From Nymphaea colorata (taxonomy: Eukaryota; Streptophyta; Magnoliopsida; Nymphaeales; Nymphaeaceae), in contig NC_045139.1 of the NCBI RefSeq assembly GCF_008831285.2, positions 28,747,206 to 28,811,205 on the forward strand: a stretch of DNA of 64,000 nucleotides, read 5' to 3'. The position numbers were made by a program, and so were the translations under genes. Each line of letters begins with the position of its first letter. The first letter of the stretch is position 1. Below are positions 45,311 through 59,200 of this stretch, one piece after another. The notes beneath the pieces were generated by a model that was given only the letters and a program-made list of their open reading frames with translations, was not told the origin of the DNA and ran no database searches.

Positions 45311-48300
45311 TGCATCACATGGTTAACGGTTGAACTGAAATCCCTCCAGCAGGCGCGTTTAGGCATTAATGGTTGAACTCTGAAATCGTTCTCATTGGTT
45401 TTTGTAACACAATCGTATCTATAATATTTGAGATCCCTACTTACTTGTTCTCATTTCCTTCTCATATTTTCATTCATTTGATCCACACTCGTTTGCAAAC
45501 CCGTAAAAACTCTACCGCAACGCCTACCCACATCTTTGAGTAAGTGTAGCCGCATCTACCTCGAGAAATAAATGCCGAACGATCGCATCTGAAACCGAGA
45601 AAAGATGGTCAACCAAAACCAACCTCCAGTAGCAACACTACATATGCATTGCAAATGACACTTCAATACAGTACATTCACCAGCTTGCACCACATCGTGG
45701 CTTGACAATTGCGACACAAGAATGACTTCCCATTTCTAAGGTTATCCAATTTTCAAAAAAGCAGAAGTTCTATGCAGAACAAGTTTCACCTTGTCCAGTT
45801 TGATTGGAAAGAACAAGTAAATCTATCTTTAATAATAATAAGAATGATTCAGGTAAAAACACTAAGAGTTCTTCATGCATTCGAATGTGATCCCTGTAAA
45901 GAAGCATAAAAACATCAATGTAAGCAGTTATCCAACTCCTAATTTTTTGGCTTTTTTCTGTTTCCTTTTCCATGCTTCCCTTTTCATTTATTTTTCCATG
46001 GTTTCTTAATTCTGATTTGAGTATTTTTGAAAGGATACAATTGTAAGATATGTCAATTTCTCCATAGTTTTTTTCCTGGCCAGTAGCAACTTCATCCACA
46101 ATGATTCAGATGTGATTTTCAAAGAAAACCAGCAGCGTTAAAGCTGCTCCAGATTATGAGTCTCAAGGTTCGAGAACTTTACAAAGCACACATGATTCTG
46201 AACAGCATAACTCATCGGAGTACAACTTCCCACTGAAATTACTCCACGGTTCTGTGGAGACCTATGCTATGGTATAAGAGAAGCTACAACCAAGGCTTAC
46301 AAATGACGTAGGCAGCAAATATAAGCAACATTAACATTTTTTTTGCATAAATGTACAGAAATGATTCAACAGTTTGAACACAAATATCAATGACAAAGCT
46401 CAGAATTGCATCAAATCTAGCAGCCGGCAACAGAAGCTGGGCTGTTTTTCCATAGTTTATGTTGATACTTATGTAATCAAAATGGTTCAAAAGTCTGCAT
46501 GACCAGATTACCACCATAACATCTGAATAACTTCTCGACCTGACAGATCCAACAGGAGCATCACAATGGTTGATGTTACATTACATAAAAAGATCATGAA
46601 AAACATAAATTTTATATTTCAAATAGGAAGTATTTCCTTTATGACATCAGAAATAATATCTAATCATGGGAATTACAACTCCAGGCCATATCATGCCAGA
46701 AACATTATGCACATCCTCTTGGAAACATTTCACTAATAGCGGAAAAATCAGCCAGTAGTAAGCCACCTTTTAAAAGGAACTCAGTTTTCCAAATTATAGA
46801 AGCAACGGTTGCCTCATGTAAGGAGTGAGCAACCAATTATACATGACCCTCATTTTGCTCAACAAATGAACTTGGAAAATAACTTCAATGGACTTTTTGA
46901 ATAATAAGTTAGACTGCTTAATCTTTTGTTAGAAAACAAAATATCTTCAGTAGCTTCAGTTTGCATTTTCTCGTATCATCAGCATGTTTAATGACAAATG
47001 CATTTCAGTTTACTCTGTTTAGACATTGCCAATACAGATGCACATATATACATTTTATATCCATGCACATGCTTTTGTACTTACAGATTAGTGCTCTAGC
47101 TGGATAAGCAACCGTATTTATACATGTTATCTGCTTGCACCGTGTTGATACAAATTAATGTATTTTTACTCTTTGTAGACACTTGAATTATGTAAATATT
47201 TTATACATTTTTCATCACCAAAGAAAACTATTCATATATATGCAAGTTGCCATTTTCATGATATAAGATAATAGATAAATTAAACAATACAGGCACACAT
47301 ATTCAGGTACTTTTTACACATGTAGAAATAGAATAATTGAAGACTATGATGCCTCCAAAACGTTTCCCACTTCCCAATCATTCATTTACCTTTGTGGTTG
47401 TTCTTGCACATAAACACAAAGGAACTAACATCCTGGTTCGGTCAAAATTTCCCTGCTTTATTCAATTCCTGGTGAAAACAATTCAATCCAACATTGTAAG
47501 CTTGTGACACTTTCTAACGCTTATCTTATGGCTATAGAGCTGAAAATATCACAAGGTATGTTCCTATTGAAGCAGCATTTATTTAGTAGCTTTCTTAGTT
47601 TCATGCAAAAGATGGCTAAATAACTTAGACCACCAAATCTTTAAAGCTGAACTTGTTTTCCTGCAGAAAGTTCTTCATTCTAAAGAGTTTGATATCAGGA
47701 ATTTATAAATTCAAGATTGGAAAGAGAAATAAGAAAAATAAACACAAAACTTCAGAAAAATGATGAGACTTTGACACCTGTCTACTTCTGCAGAATAATC
47801 GGTCTTCCATTACATGTTATTGTTCTCCAAAACATTTTATCCAATAAGCAATCATGACAGGATAAGTATTCTTGCTTTATCTCTTCGACTTCTAGCAAGT
47901 ATAAAGTTTTCAAAGTTACTGTTTTAGCTACACTATGGCATCTACTCTTATTTAAATCTGTAGTCATTTAATGGGGCTAAGGGATGAAAAAATTTACACA
48001 CTTCAGCACTCTTAGTTGATTATCAACTCTCAGGTTCTTGGGCTCCCAAGCAAGACAAAGGATGCAAACCCTTCAATTAGGCATAAGAGAACACATTTTC
48101 TGGGTACTGCTTCATTTAACAACTGCTTCATTTAACATAGGCATCGTATATAGTTCCAAAAATAACTGTTGAAAATCATCCTTCCACCATGCTCTGTGGT
48201 TATGACACAATGAAACTTATAAAAGGCTTCACACGCCTTGCCTCACCAAATCCTAATTAGTGACATCACATGCATTTCTTTTTGATAGCAGGACCAATAA

Positions 48301-49174
48301 TAATGAAGTTGTATGGCTGCCTTCTTACACTAAATTTTACTCTAAATATTCAGCTACGTTATAGAAAGACCCAAAAGCCCAAAACATGTCTTAATTCTGG
48401 TACTGAACCAGCTTGAATCCATGACTGCAGCAGATATTCTTACTACTAAATTAGGGCAGATGCAATAACAATTAACAAATCCTATGGAAGCAAAACATGA
48501 AGAAAGGCCAAAAAGCTAACAGGAGATGTTTCGGTAATACAGGGCATGCAGATCCCCAATCTTTAGCCACGTTCTGAATGCTATGCAGGAAGCAACAAAC
48601 AGCGTGTAGTTTAAACCAAAAGCTGCACAGATGCATCAAAAGTTCTGGCCCCAAAACGATAACGTGCACAATTAGGAGATAGGAAAGCGATGTCTCCTTG
48701 AAAGTCCAACGAGTGCAGCTCACACCATATGGAGTTATTATTATTATTATGATTATTTTAATAGAACTCACTACAAAATAATGAGCATAAAAGTTAAGCA
48801 GGTTCTCTAGCACATAAAGATTAAAGGCACCTGAATGTCATCGAGGTCATAGGACCTCCTGCAAAGCCAAGTAACTGAAACTTAAATCCAAAAGGTCGCA
48901 GTTTATAAGAGCTTGAGATACTAACCAAGAAAGATAAGCAGGGGAAACGGAAAAAGAACGAACAAGGGAACTATATTATTATTGTGATTCAAGAATCGAA
49001 TGAGTGCATATTATTCCGCTATATGACTGACATTATATGGAATATAGTATGTAAACACATAATTTAAAAAGACATACGACTCATCTCCTCTTTACTAGCT
49101 AGCCAAGAAATAAGCTGAAGGGCAATGAACAGCCATCAGTATGTATCAGCCAATTCAATCAGCTTCCACGGGAT
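45311..49174. other. AT-rich spacer 3' of the At5g19025-like gene
   Basis: This is AT-rich DNA without recognisable exons on either strand. It could contain introns or a 3' UTR of the neighbouring minus-strand gene, but I found no exon with family similarity. A (TTA)n run occurs around 48735-48752. Confidence 0.4.
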
Positions 49175-49825
49175 TCACTTCTTTATTTTCCCATTTTTCT
49201 TATGGCCCCAAACCTCCACTCTTCCAATGGGACAGCCACACTTTGCCCGAAAGATAAGAACCGCTCTGCCATTCGGAGGTGCCAACTTCCTGAGATCTTC
49301 TTCCAAATCCTTGTGTTTGTCCCCAAGTTCAAACAGCCCTCTACCACCATAATCATCTCTTGAGGCGGACTGAGAATTCTTTATGCACTCCTCAGGTTCG
49401 AGCTGGATATCGAATTCTGCGGATTTACGGAGGCCTCGGCAATTTGGGTTGTCGCATTTTCTGGTCATATAGCGAATGATCTCCCAAAGAGATATTGAAA
49501 CCAACAGGGAGGATGCAATAACTGATGCATAAATAGATGGAGCTTGACTAACCTCTTCCACAATGATCGAGAAGGCAGCATGAACGATCTGCGACACCCC
49601 ATGACAGAAGAATTTGACATAAGGGAGGACCAAGAAGCCATAAGCACCGAGAACAAGGATCAAGATTATGATATCGACGGCAGCGGCATGCGATCCATCG
49701 CAGAGAGAAACAGACGAGGAATTTGACGAATTGGGGTGTTGGTGTTTCTTGTTCCGGTGATTGTTTTGTGGGTACCTGGAATGGCCAAGATGGGGGCAAT
49801 CCGCTTGGGCGATAGAATAAGCCAT
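49175..49825 (-). CDS. At5g19025-like membrane protein (ribosomal protein L34e superfamily annotation)
   Basis: The 216-residue product matches the plant family represented by uncharacterised protein At5g19025. It has a His/Asn/Ser-rich N-terminus, a first membrane segment (VDIIILILVLGAYGFLVLPY) and a second (YASVIASSLLVSISLWEIIRY). A cytosolic part follows with CDNPNCRGLRK, then the conserved APPNGRAVLIFRAKCGCPIG and a basic end. The repeated Cys pairs suggest a small metal site. The start is the ATG at 49825, just after an acceptor-like CTCCTGTTAG. The frame stays open further upstream, but only from a TTG, so a 5' intron is likely. Function is unknown; the L34e label in databases refers to weak Cys similarity. 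Confidence 0.88.
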   Translation of the reverse strand: MAYSIAQADCPHLGHSRYPQNNHRNKKHQHPNSSNSSSVSLCDGSHAAAVDIIILILVLGAYGFLVLPYVKFFCHGVSQIVHAAFSIIVEEVSQAPSIYASVIASSLLVSISLWEIIRYMTRKCDNPNCRGLRKSAEFDIQLEPEECIKNSQSASRDDYGGRGLFELGDKHKDLEEDLRKLAPPNGRAVLIFRAKCGCPIGRVEVWGHKKNGKIKK

Positions 49826-50300
49826 GCCGATTCCTAACAGGAGCAGACAGGCACCACACGAAAACCATTCATAACAATGAACCGTCAGTACAATCCCAAA
49901 CCGACGAAAAACATAGAAAGGTAAGAAAACCGCTACTACCAACGTAAGGATTGGATGAAACCTACCAGGAAGGAAAACGGAAAAGGGGGGGGGGGGAATT
50001 TTAGAGATTTACCTGGACAAGAGTTGAATTTTGGGGAATTGCGTCCCCGTCGGTTGATCCTGAGAACGATGAATTCGTAGGCCAAAGAAAATCTAGTTGG
50101 TAATTGGGGAAAAGGGAGATCCTTCACCGCCTCACGGAATAAAGCAAAGGAGAAAAAGAAGGCATATGGGATTGCTGCCCTCCAAAGGAAAGGGCTCCTA
50201 AGAAGGCTGAATAAGAGAGAAATCCAGAAATTCCCTTCTCTAGGTTTCTGGGGAACAGAGCAACTAAAGGCCAAACCTTACTTGCTTCCATGAGGAGGCC
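49826..50300 (-). other. Probable 5' UTR and promoter side of the At5g19025-like gene
   Basis: This lies upstream of the start codon on the minus strand and includes a poly-G/C tract near 49984-49997 and candidate splice sites. No coding family is recognised. Confidence 0.35.
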
Positions 50301-53300
50301 ATCTCCCCCAATCCCCCACGCATCGTTATGCAATTCACAAGAGACTCACCACACCAATTGCGGAATTCCTTTGTAACGAAAGTCAACCAAGTGGTGGAGG
50401 AGCTTAGGGAGGGAGGTAAGAGGAGACCCATGATCCATCCCACCCAACACCCTGCAACCATTTACAAGTTTTTGACCAGGCATGCCAACGGACCAGGTCC
50501 ACCCTCCTTGCTTCTCACCGGCAACGGTTGTTCATGCCTTGTGAGAGGTCTGATGAGCTCAACCGTTTCACGGTGAGCTACAACTGGGCTCGGCCGGACT
50601 CCAACTTGGCTGGGGCCGCACACTGGCTGACTCGCTATGCGGGGAATCACTGGACCTGGCCAAGTCAAGTTTTGAAGGAATTTTAATCAGATCCTACGAG
50701 AGCGAGCCAGTCAAATGGCCACTATGGGAGACGCCGTATCTTCCGAAATAAGTCAATGGGAAGGGAAAGCGCGAGTGGAGTGGAAAACTCTCTCAAGAGA
50801 GAGCGGCAGGAGGACTGTGTGTCTTTTCTGGATCCCACAAGACACGCCTTTGCTCTGGTTTTTGCCTCTGGAATTTCTCCATCTCTGACATCCATCGACT
50901 TGACTTGCGTAAAGTCGAGTTGAACGCTGAATTGATTGCAAGAATGTGTGCAGATACACGCCTGTGATCTTCATCTCGCCTTAACTTATTACTCCCATTA
51001 CCTTCTTAATCGTTTTCTAATGGGCCGGCTTATGAACCTCGACGATTCTTTGTTACCATGCGCGTTACTTGCTGGGAAGTATGCATCTGTCAAAGAAAGA
51101 GCAGATTATTTTAGAAGCTCGCTATTTTTCTTGTGAAATACTGATTACCAAATGGATGTGTGCTCGTATTTTTTCGGTTACCAAATGCATGTGTGCTCGT
51201 ATTTTTTCGGTTACAGAATTTAGTATCAGAATTGGTACCAAGGCTTCTTGGGTACTCTTCATTTAATTTATAAAGATCGGGGCCACCTGGTTGGGTATTG
51301 ATCGAGAAGCTTGTGGCTGGCCGACATTATCCTTTCTTCTTAGTTTGTCTTCTTTTTCTTTGCTTCTTTTTGTTTGGACCCTTCCCAATAAAAACAAGGC
51401 GCCCTAACTGTTATTACCACGCGAGAGACAGAACCAGTTGTGGATCTGGAGGCATATGTGGTCTACATCTAGATCGGATGCGCTTGGCAGCCTTTTATCC
51501 TTTCCAAAGAAGAAGTTCCATGCCAAATTAGATCCATCCTTGCCCTACAAACGAACCACTTCTGGTGAAAGAAATCTATTCAAACTCGATCTTCGTAGAG
51601 AATGAAAGTCTACCAACTTCTCCAAACAATGCGCTGAAGCTTGGTGCTCTCTACGATGATCGGTAGCCGAATTTTACAGGCATTTCGCATTACTTAAGAT
51701 CGATTGTTAGTCAAGACTGATCAAATAATAACCCACAGTGAAAAATCAGTTTTTTTTTTTATAACAATATGTGGGCGAGGAAGGTGAAAAGGAGAACAGA
51801 AAACCATTATCTAGTGTCCCCATTTTGTTGACGAACAAGAAAGCGTTGGATGGACATTCAAAATGACAAGAATAAAGACAAAGACTGCTTTCGTGTGGAT
51901 TGAGACCTCCTTTCTTTTCTTCCTACTCGACGTTAGCCTTTTCTTTTTGAGACTTTAAACACAAGAGTTTACGGTGCAGATGTCTCATCTGGTAAGAAAT
52001 TAGGAAAAGTGACGGTGGAGTCACAGCCTCAGCCCTTGAAATGAGGATAGATCATCAACCTCATGCAACCCCGATCTCTTCCTTTTCTTCCTAACATCAC
52101 CAGATGTAAGAATATTTGACACCAACTGAGACCATCTTTTTCATGTAACTGTCACATGCTTTACGTTCACTAATGGCGGAACTAGTATTGCCAACAAACT
52201 GCTCTTTAAAACCAAAAAAGAAAAAAGAAAAAGAAAAAAGAAATGGAATGATGCTCTGGTTCTTGAGGACCACACCAGATTGACTCCAGAAGAAGGTTGT
52301 TTTCAAAGCTGAAACGAATGAAACTATGTTCCTTGAAAGATGCAAACTTTCTTTTTTTCTTTCTTCTCGTCTCAAGCAAGCTATCAGATTATTTATGGCT
52401 ACAAAGTCAAGCAGCAAGTATTTAAACTTTTTGACCTTCTTCAAGTTGGAGGACTCGCACCAGCCCACCAGCCAGGTCCTACACCTAAGTTTTCTCTTTT
52501 CAATTTAAAAATCAGGATGAGCTCAAGGGAGCAAAATGAAGCACATTTTAATTATTTTAATATTTCATCATCTGACTAAAAAAAAAACATATTTTGTCTA
52601 TATTGCTGTCACATATTGACCCTTTTTCTTTAGAAGCAGAACCAATAACTTTTCACATTAGTAGCCATCCTATGACATTCATCAACTGCCAGGGAGCAAC
52701 GCCAACTAATGGAAAACCACTGCGCTGAGCAGATGCGAGGGATCTAAGGCACGTTTGGATTGTAAAAGTTTATTATTTACCATGAAATCTAGATGCATAG
52801 CGAGTTCATAAAGTTGTCAGGATCATAGGGAGTCCGTCCCCGATTTGGGTCTTGAAACGATTCAATCTGTCCCACTAGGTGAGCGGATGAAGCTGACTAG
52901 CTTGACAGTGTAGCTGATCACTTGAATCTTAACACAGAAGGTCAAATTGAACAACGTCCTGCGAACTCTTGCTTTCTTGCAGGTAAGGTAGAAAAAGCGA
53001 TGCACGAGTTGATGCTGCTGAATGGCTGATGTGCTCGTGGGGTAGAATTACGATGACTTAAATGCTTCAAGGAGGTCGTTTTAATGGAAAAGAAAGCAAA
53101 TATGAGCAGCAGCCCCACTGTGTCTTTTCTGGGAAATCGAAAAGCGTTCGGCAATCGCCCACTTTCTTCGTCGCCTTCTCCTGATTTCTTACGCCAAAGC
53201 CAAAGGAAACCACCCAATAGTGCAACCGCCCCTTCCATCCACAGTGATTACAACCGCAAGTTTCTGAAGCCCACACACGTCGGTGCCAATAAAGTGAAGT

Positions 53301-55250
53301 CCACGTTGCTCCTTAAATTTCATATTCACGCAGACCTATGCATCGCCGGTTGCCCATCTCAAAGAATCGGCTGATATAAGGCCGAATTAGCCGCCGTATA
53401 TCGACTGATACGGCTGTTTAGCTAGCTAAAATTAATCTAAGCTTTCAAAGTCATTCTTTTAAAGTCGATACTGGCGAATGGGTACATGCCCAATTATGGG
53501 TCGGTCTTCGAGGTTTTCCGATACAAAACAGAAATGAAGATTCACAACAGTGCCTTGCAGTTCATGTAAATAAACTTGTGAGATGCATATCGGTCCTATG
53601 TATCATCTTCGATGTTGCGTCAAGTACATACGAACTCCACCCGTGAAGAAAATGAAGCTCATTATTCCTTGCAGTACAAGGGATTGTGGAAGACAAATAA
53701 GTCAAATAGAGATGGATGGAACAACCCTATGTCACTGAGAGGCCATTTTTTTGTCCCCGTCCCCTTGCCGACAACCAGAATAACCGGAATGTGATATACC
53801 TCAAAATTACGTTTTGTTAGCTTTTTAATGACCCAAAAGGGTATAAATTTATTATTATACTTCGCTAAATTGTTTATAACTCTCACTGGTTTTTCATTAC
53901 AATGACTTTTCAATGTCAAAAACAGAGGATTAAAGAAAAAAAAAGGCATGTTCACTTGTCAAAACTTAACAAAATGAGATACCAATCATTCAGATTGTAG
54001 TTTTAGATCCAAAGAAAGGCTATAATGAGATTTCATTGGGATTGTGGCAAACTCACCCTGGGGGTTTAGTTCTAGACGTCCCAACCACATAAATTCTCCC
54101 GTGCACTACTTAAGCAGAACCCCATGAGAACCATAAGACCATCCGAGCAAGTTCCTCAACCTACAGCCCACAACAAAGTGAAACCACAATCCACAAAACC
54201 TTCTAGAAACAAAGGGGGAAGGAAAGATTTACTTCTTGTGAATGCTAATCCCATTGTCTGTAACAGATCAATCCATGGTCATTTGATGCCTCTTGGAAAG
54301 AAGCTTCCTCGCATACAGGTCCAATTAGACTTCAAATGCTGGGTGACACTTGGGGCTTGGCTAAAAGCTGCAAACCATGGACTCGAAAACCAAATGGTAT
54401 CTAATCTACAGGGATTCCAATGAATGAAAAGCAGGGAAAATAACAGGACTTTCTCTAGATTGATCTTCTATGTTATGGAACTTTATGGAAAAGGAAAGGC
54501 CTTGAAAATCCTGAATTCAAATCCTTGCTTTTTCATAAGGCTCCGTGCAAACCTCACGGCAGAAGACCGCGCAGAAAAATCAGCATGTACAAGGATGAGA
54601 TATCAAAGGGTATCTCAAGTTTCCTCTATTTATGTTTAAATCAGCTCATTTTGACCATACACTTTAAGGGCCTGTTTGATAGGAGGAAAAGAGAGAGAAA
54701 TGAGCAAAAGGTGTTTGGCTGCAAAGAAATGGAAAGAAAAAGAAAAGAAAATGAGAGATTGTTTAGTGTAAATCTCTTCTCTCTCAAATCGGACGGATTG
54801 GGAAGGAAAGGAAAGAAAGGTAAGTGGAAGAGTTTTTTATTTCCACACTACCCGTCATTTTCTTTCTCTCCTTTCTAAATCCATGTGCTATTTAGTCTTT
54901 TTTTTCATTCCATTCATTTTCCTTCCCTTTCTATCCAAACAAACTTTTTAATCAATTCTTTCCATTTCTTTCCATTCCATTCCTTTCCCTTTTCTTTCTC
55001 TTCTCTTCTCTTCCCTTCCCTTCCCTTCCCATTCCCTCCCTTTCCATCCCTTCCTTTCTCTCCAACCAAACAAAGCGTAAAACTAACATAGAGGAGCAAT
55101 CTGAATCTTTTTATACGCTAACGGTCAAGACAGAGGTAGTTATGCAGCTGAGTTCACAAAGTGTCCACGCATCTTAATCTACATGACCCTGGAGATTCCA
55201 TCCACATCCCTTGGAAATCATGAATGCTCCATGCAAAACATCACCTTCCA
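50301..55250. other. Intergenic spacer, no gene recognised
   Basis: The open frames here (for example 53084-53374 and 54124-54423) carry no family signature. A small direct repeat containing CTCGTATTTTTTCGGTTAC occurs at about 51163-51213. A purine/pyrimidine-rich foldback lies at 54669-55080 and is listed separately. Confidence 0.45.
54669..55080. mobile_element. Possible foldback (MITE-like) element
   Basis: The left end GGCCTGTTTGATAGGAGGAAA resembles the reverse complement of the right end TTTCTCTCCAACCAAACAAAGC. The interior is GGAAAGGAAAG-rich on the left and CCTTTCCATTCC-rich on the right. It resembles the candidate at 44147-44404. No transposase or target duplication is certain, so simple-sequence expansion is an alternative. 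Confidence 0.35.
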
Positions 55251-55494
55251 CCTTCACGATGCCTTGCTCTCTTCTCCTGAGGGAAGCAACTGTAAAAAAC
55301 AAGTATGATGTCCTCAATATTATTGCACAAACTACGATTCAACATGAAAACATTGCTTTTTTGGTAGCTAAAATCACCTGGTAGCACGAGATGAGGGAAC
55401 TGACGAATCCAAAGCCTCCAGTTACCCGAGGAGTGACTTTCCCTGGTGCTAGCTGAAGCAGACCAACTGCAACTATAATATCAATAGAAGCTTT

Positions 55495-56174
55495 TGTTAT
55501 AGTCGTGTCCCCCAATAAGAATGCTTCAACAACAATAAAATAGGGCAAACCACCACAAAACTGCTGAAAAACGGAATTACAGGGCAGCGTGCATAAGATC
55601 AAGATTCCAACACCAATGTTGCAGCAATATATATCAAAATATATGCTAGAGATGCAGAAAAAAGGAGACACCAATTTACGTGGAAAACCCCCCAATAATG
55701 GGGTAAAAAACCATGGGCAAGAGAGACTTTCTATATATCAAGAAAGGGAGCCAAATACACGAGCAACAATATCCCTACTGTTTTAAGAAAAACAGTGAAC
55801 TCAAGAGAGCAATAACAATCTCTTATGCGAATGAAAGAAAGAGCCCCAAAGATTCAAGAAAGAAATCACCCAATGAAGACTCCCTTCATTTTCTCTTTCT
55901 TCTTTGTCTTTCCTCTTTCTTCTTGGCGTGCCAATCGACCCACGCGCCTTGCTTCTCCTCTTCTCTTCCTTGCCTTCCTCTTCTTCCTCTCCTCTTGATG
56001 TGAGCAGCCACAAGATGAAACCCTTTCTTCTTTTCCCAAAAGAGATAACGAGAGAGAGAGAGAGACGTGAGAGAGGACCGTGAGGAAGGGGCACCATCGG
56101 GTGCCCTTCCTTTCTCCCGCCCGTCACTTAAGTGACGGGCCGGGTCGGGTCTTGAGGCTGAACCCGACCCAACA
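55495..56174 (-). repeat. 3' LTR of the second Copia element
   Basis: This is the 680-base partner LTR. The minus-strand purine tract GGCTGGAGGGGGAGTT (ending at 56175) directly precedes it and fits the polypurine tract. Confidence 0.95.
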
Positions 56175-56225
56175 AACTCCCCCTCCAGCCTCAAGAGAGG
56201 GAACATACCTGCAAAAAGAACAAAA

Positions 56226-59200
56226 TTAATACACTGCCTTAAAGGCAGTCATCCCCACTAGGTCTCTACACATGTCATGTTTCTCCTTAGGTAGAGACTT
56301 CGTCATCATATCTGCAGGATTCTTCTCTGTCTGTATCTTCTCTAACTGAATCAATTTCTGCTCAAGCACATCACGAATCCAATGATATCTGACATCAATG
56401 TGCTTAGTCCTTGAGTGGAATGCTGAATTCTTCGCCAAGTGTATAGCGCTTTGGCTATCACAATGCAACACATAGGTCTTCTGACTAAGGCCTATATCAT
56501 GAAGAAAACTCTTCATCCACAACAACTCTTTACAAGCTTCAGTTGTTGCAATATATTCAGCCTCTGTAGTGGAAAGAGCAACACACTTATGCAACCTGGA
56601 TTGCCATGATACAGCTCCCCCTGCAAAAGTAAAAACATAACCAGAAAGAGACTTCCTAGAGTTCAAATCACCTGCCATGTCTGCATCAACAAATCCTTGT
56701 ATCTCTGGATTAGATTCACCAAAACATAAACAGTAAGTGGAAGTACTTTTCAGATACCTTAGGATCCACTTCACTGCTGCCCAATGCTCCTTGCCTGGAT
56801 TTGACAAGAACCTGCTAACTACACCAACTGCATAAGCCAAGTCTGGGCGTGTGCAAACCATAGCATACATGAGACTCCCTACTGCGGAGGCATATGGAAC
56901 ATTCTCCATTCTTTCTTTCACATCTGTTGAAGAAGGACATTGCTCATTTCCCAATTTAAAATGTGCTGCTAAAGGTGTACTTACAGTTTTGGCATCTTTC
57001 ATGTTGAACTTACTAAGCACCTTCTCAATGTATTTCTCTTGTGATAACCACAACTTCTTGACCTTCCTATCACGAACAATCCTCATGCCTAACAATTTGT
57101 GCTGGCCCCAAGACTTTCATATCAAAGAACTTGCCCATATCGATCTTCAATTGGATAATCAATTGACAATCCTGTCCAACAATAAGCATGTCATCTACAT
57201 ATAACAATAAGATAATGAAGCTACCTGATGAGAACTCTCTGATGTAGACACAATGATCTACGGCTGACCTGCGATACTTTTGATTTATCATAAATGCATC
57301 AAATTTCTTGTACCACTGTCTAGGTGCTTGTTTAAGTCCATACAAGCTCTTCTTCAACTTACAAACCATGTGTTTCTTCCTGGCAACCACAAAACCTTCT
57401 GGTTGTGTCATGTAGATTTCTTCCTCTAGATCTCCATGAAGAAAAGCAGTTTTTACATCTAACTGCTCCAACTCCAAGTCTAGACAAGCCACCAAACCAA
57501 GTATTACCCTGATAGATGACATTTTAACAACAGGAGAAAAAATTTCATCAAAATCGATACATCTTTCCTCCTTGAAACCTTTCACCACTAACCGAGCTTT
57601 GTATCTCAACTTGCCTTGACATTCATTTTTAAGCTTGTAGACCCACTTGTTCTGCAACACTTTCTTACATTTTGGTAGCTCTACCAAATCAAAAGTGTGA
57701 TTCTTGTATAAAGAATTCATCTCATGCTTCATAGCTTTAATCTATTCATCTTTATGCACATCATCTAGGAATATCTAGTAGATGGTATACGTGTTCTTTT
57801 ACCTCTACCCAATTGCTCCTCAATTGGCTCTGAATGCGAAGGAAGCTCCCCCTCCAACTCATGCTCATAATCAGTTTGAGTCTCCATAGGGCTGTCATCT
57901 GTATACTGCTCATCTGTCTCTCTTTCCTCTTCCTATACATCTTCATCAGTCTCACCATGCTCAGATGAAAGTTCTTCAGGTTCTGCATAGGTTGGCTCAT
58001 GAACACCACTAGCATTCACACCTGACTTCGTGGCTCCCATGACATCTTCAATTGTCTGATCCTCTTTGAAGACAACATCACGACTCATGTAGATTTTGTC
58101 ATTCTTTGGATCTCATAACCTGTAACCAAATTCATCATCTGCATAACCAAGAAATATTAGAGGAATAGCTTTATCATTTAATTTGGTCCTATGTTCTTTA
58201 GGTACATGCATAAATGCTTTGCAACCAAAAATTCTGAGGTGATCATACTTAACCTCTTCATCTGACCAAACTCTCTGTGGAATGTCTCCATCTAGAGGCA
58301 CTGAAGGAGTCCTGTTTATTAAATAAACTACAGTACGCATTGCCTCTGCCTTTCTGCAACTCCATTATGCTGTGGAGTATAAGGAACTGTCTTTTCATGT
58401 CTAATACCATGCTTTAAACAATAATCTCGTAAAGAAGATGTTATGTACTCACCACCATTATCTGTACGCAGTCTCTTCATCTTCTTACCAGTCTCGCGCT
58501 CAACCGCTGCATGAAAAGTCATGAAGATACTACTTACTTCACTTTTGCTTTTCATTGTAAAGGCCCACACCTTCCTAGATGCATCATCAATAAATATAAC
58601 AAAATAGGATGCTCCACCTTTAGATGTCACATTTATAGGTCCACATACATCTGAATAAACTAAATCTAAAACATGTTTAGTTTTTGAAGAGCGCTTTTTC
58701 TGAAAGGAAACTCGATGCAACTTACCAACCAAACAATGATCACATGGAGATATCTGTGCACCATCTGCCTTTGGTAACAAATTCTTCTTGGTGAGCAAGT
58801 CCATTCCTCTTTGACTCATGTGACCTAACCTCTTATGCCACAAGTCTGACGAAGTACTACCAGTAACTGCATTGACATCCACACTACTGATTCGAGACTT
58901 CATCCCATACAAAGAGCCAAATCTGTCACCTCTAGCCAACACTAGTGCCCCCTTGGTAAGTTTCCAACCTGTCTGACTAAACGAAGTACAATATCCATCT
59001 TCACTTAGTCTTCCTGCAGAAGTCAAATTCATTCTCAAGTCTGGAACATGTCTCACACCTCTCAAAGTCAACTTGCATCCTGTGCTCGTTGAATGCAAAC
59101 ATCTCTTATCCCAACAATCTTCGAAGTGTCACTGTTGCCCATGTGAACTACTCCAAAATCACCTGTTCTGTATGATAAGAATAACTCTCTACATGGTGTG

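Noticed and set aside
49826..49942. N-terminal extension of the At5g19025-like protein
   Set aside because: The extension starts at TTG, not ATG. An acceptor-like site just before the ATG at 49825 suggests intron sequence.
54124..54639. Two adjacent plus-strand frames of 99 and 71 codons
   Set aside because: No family signature, no splice logic and ordinary chance length for this base composition.
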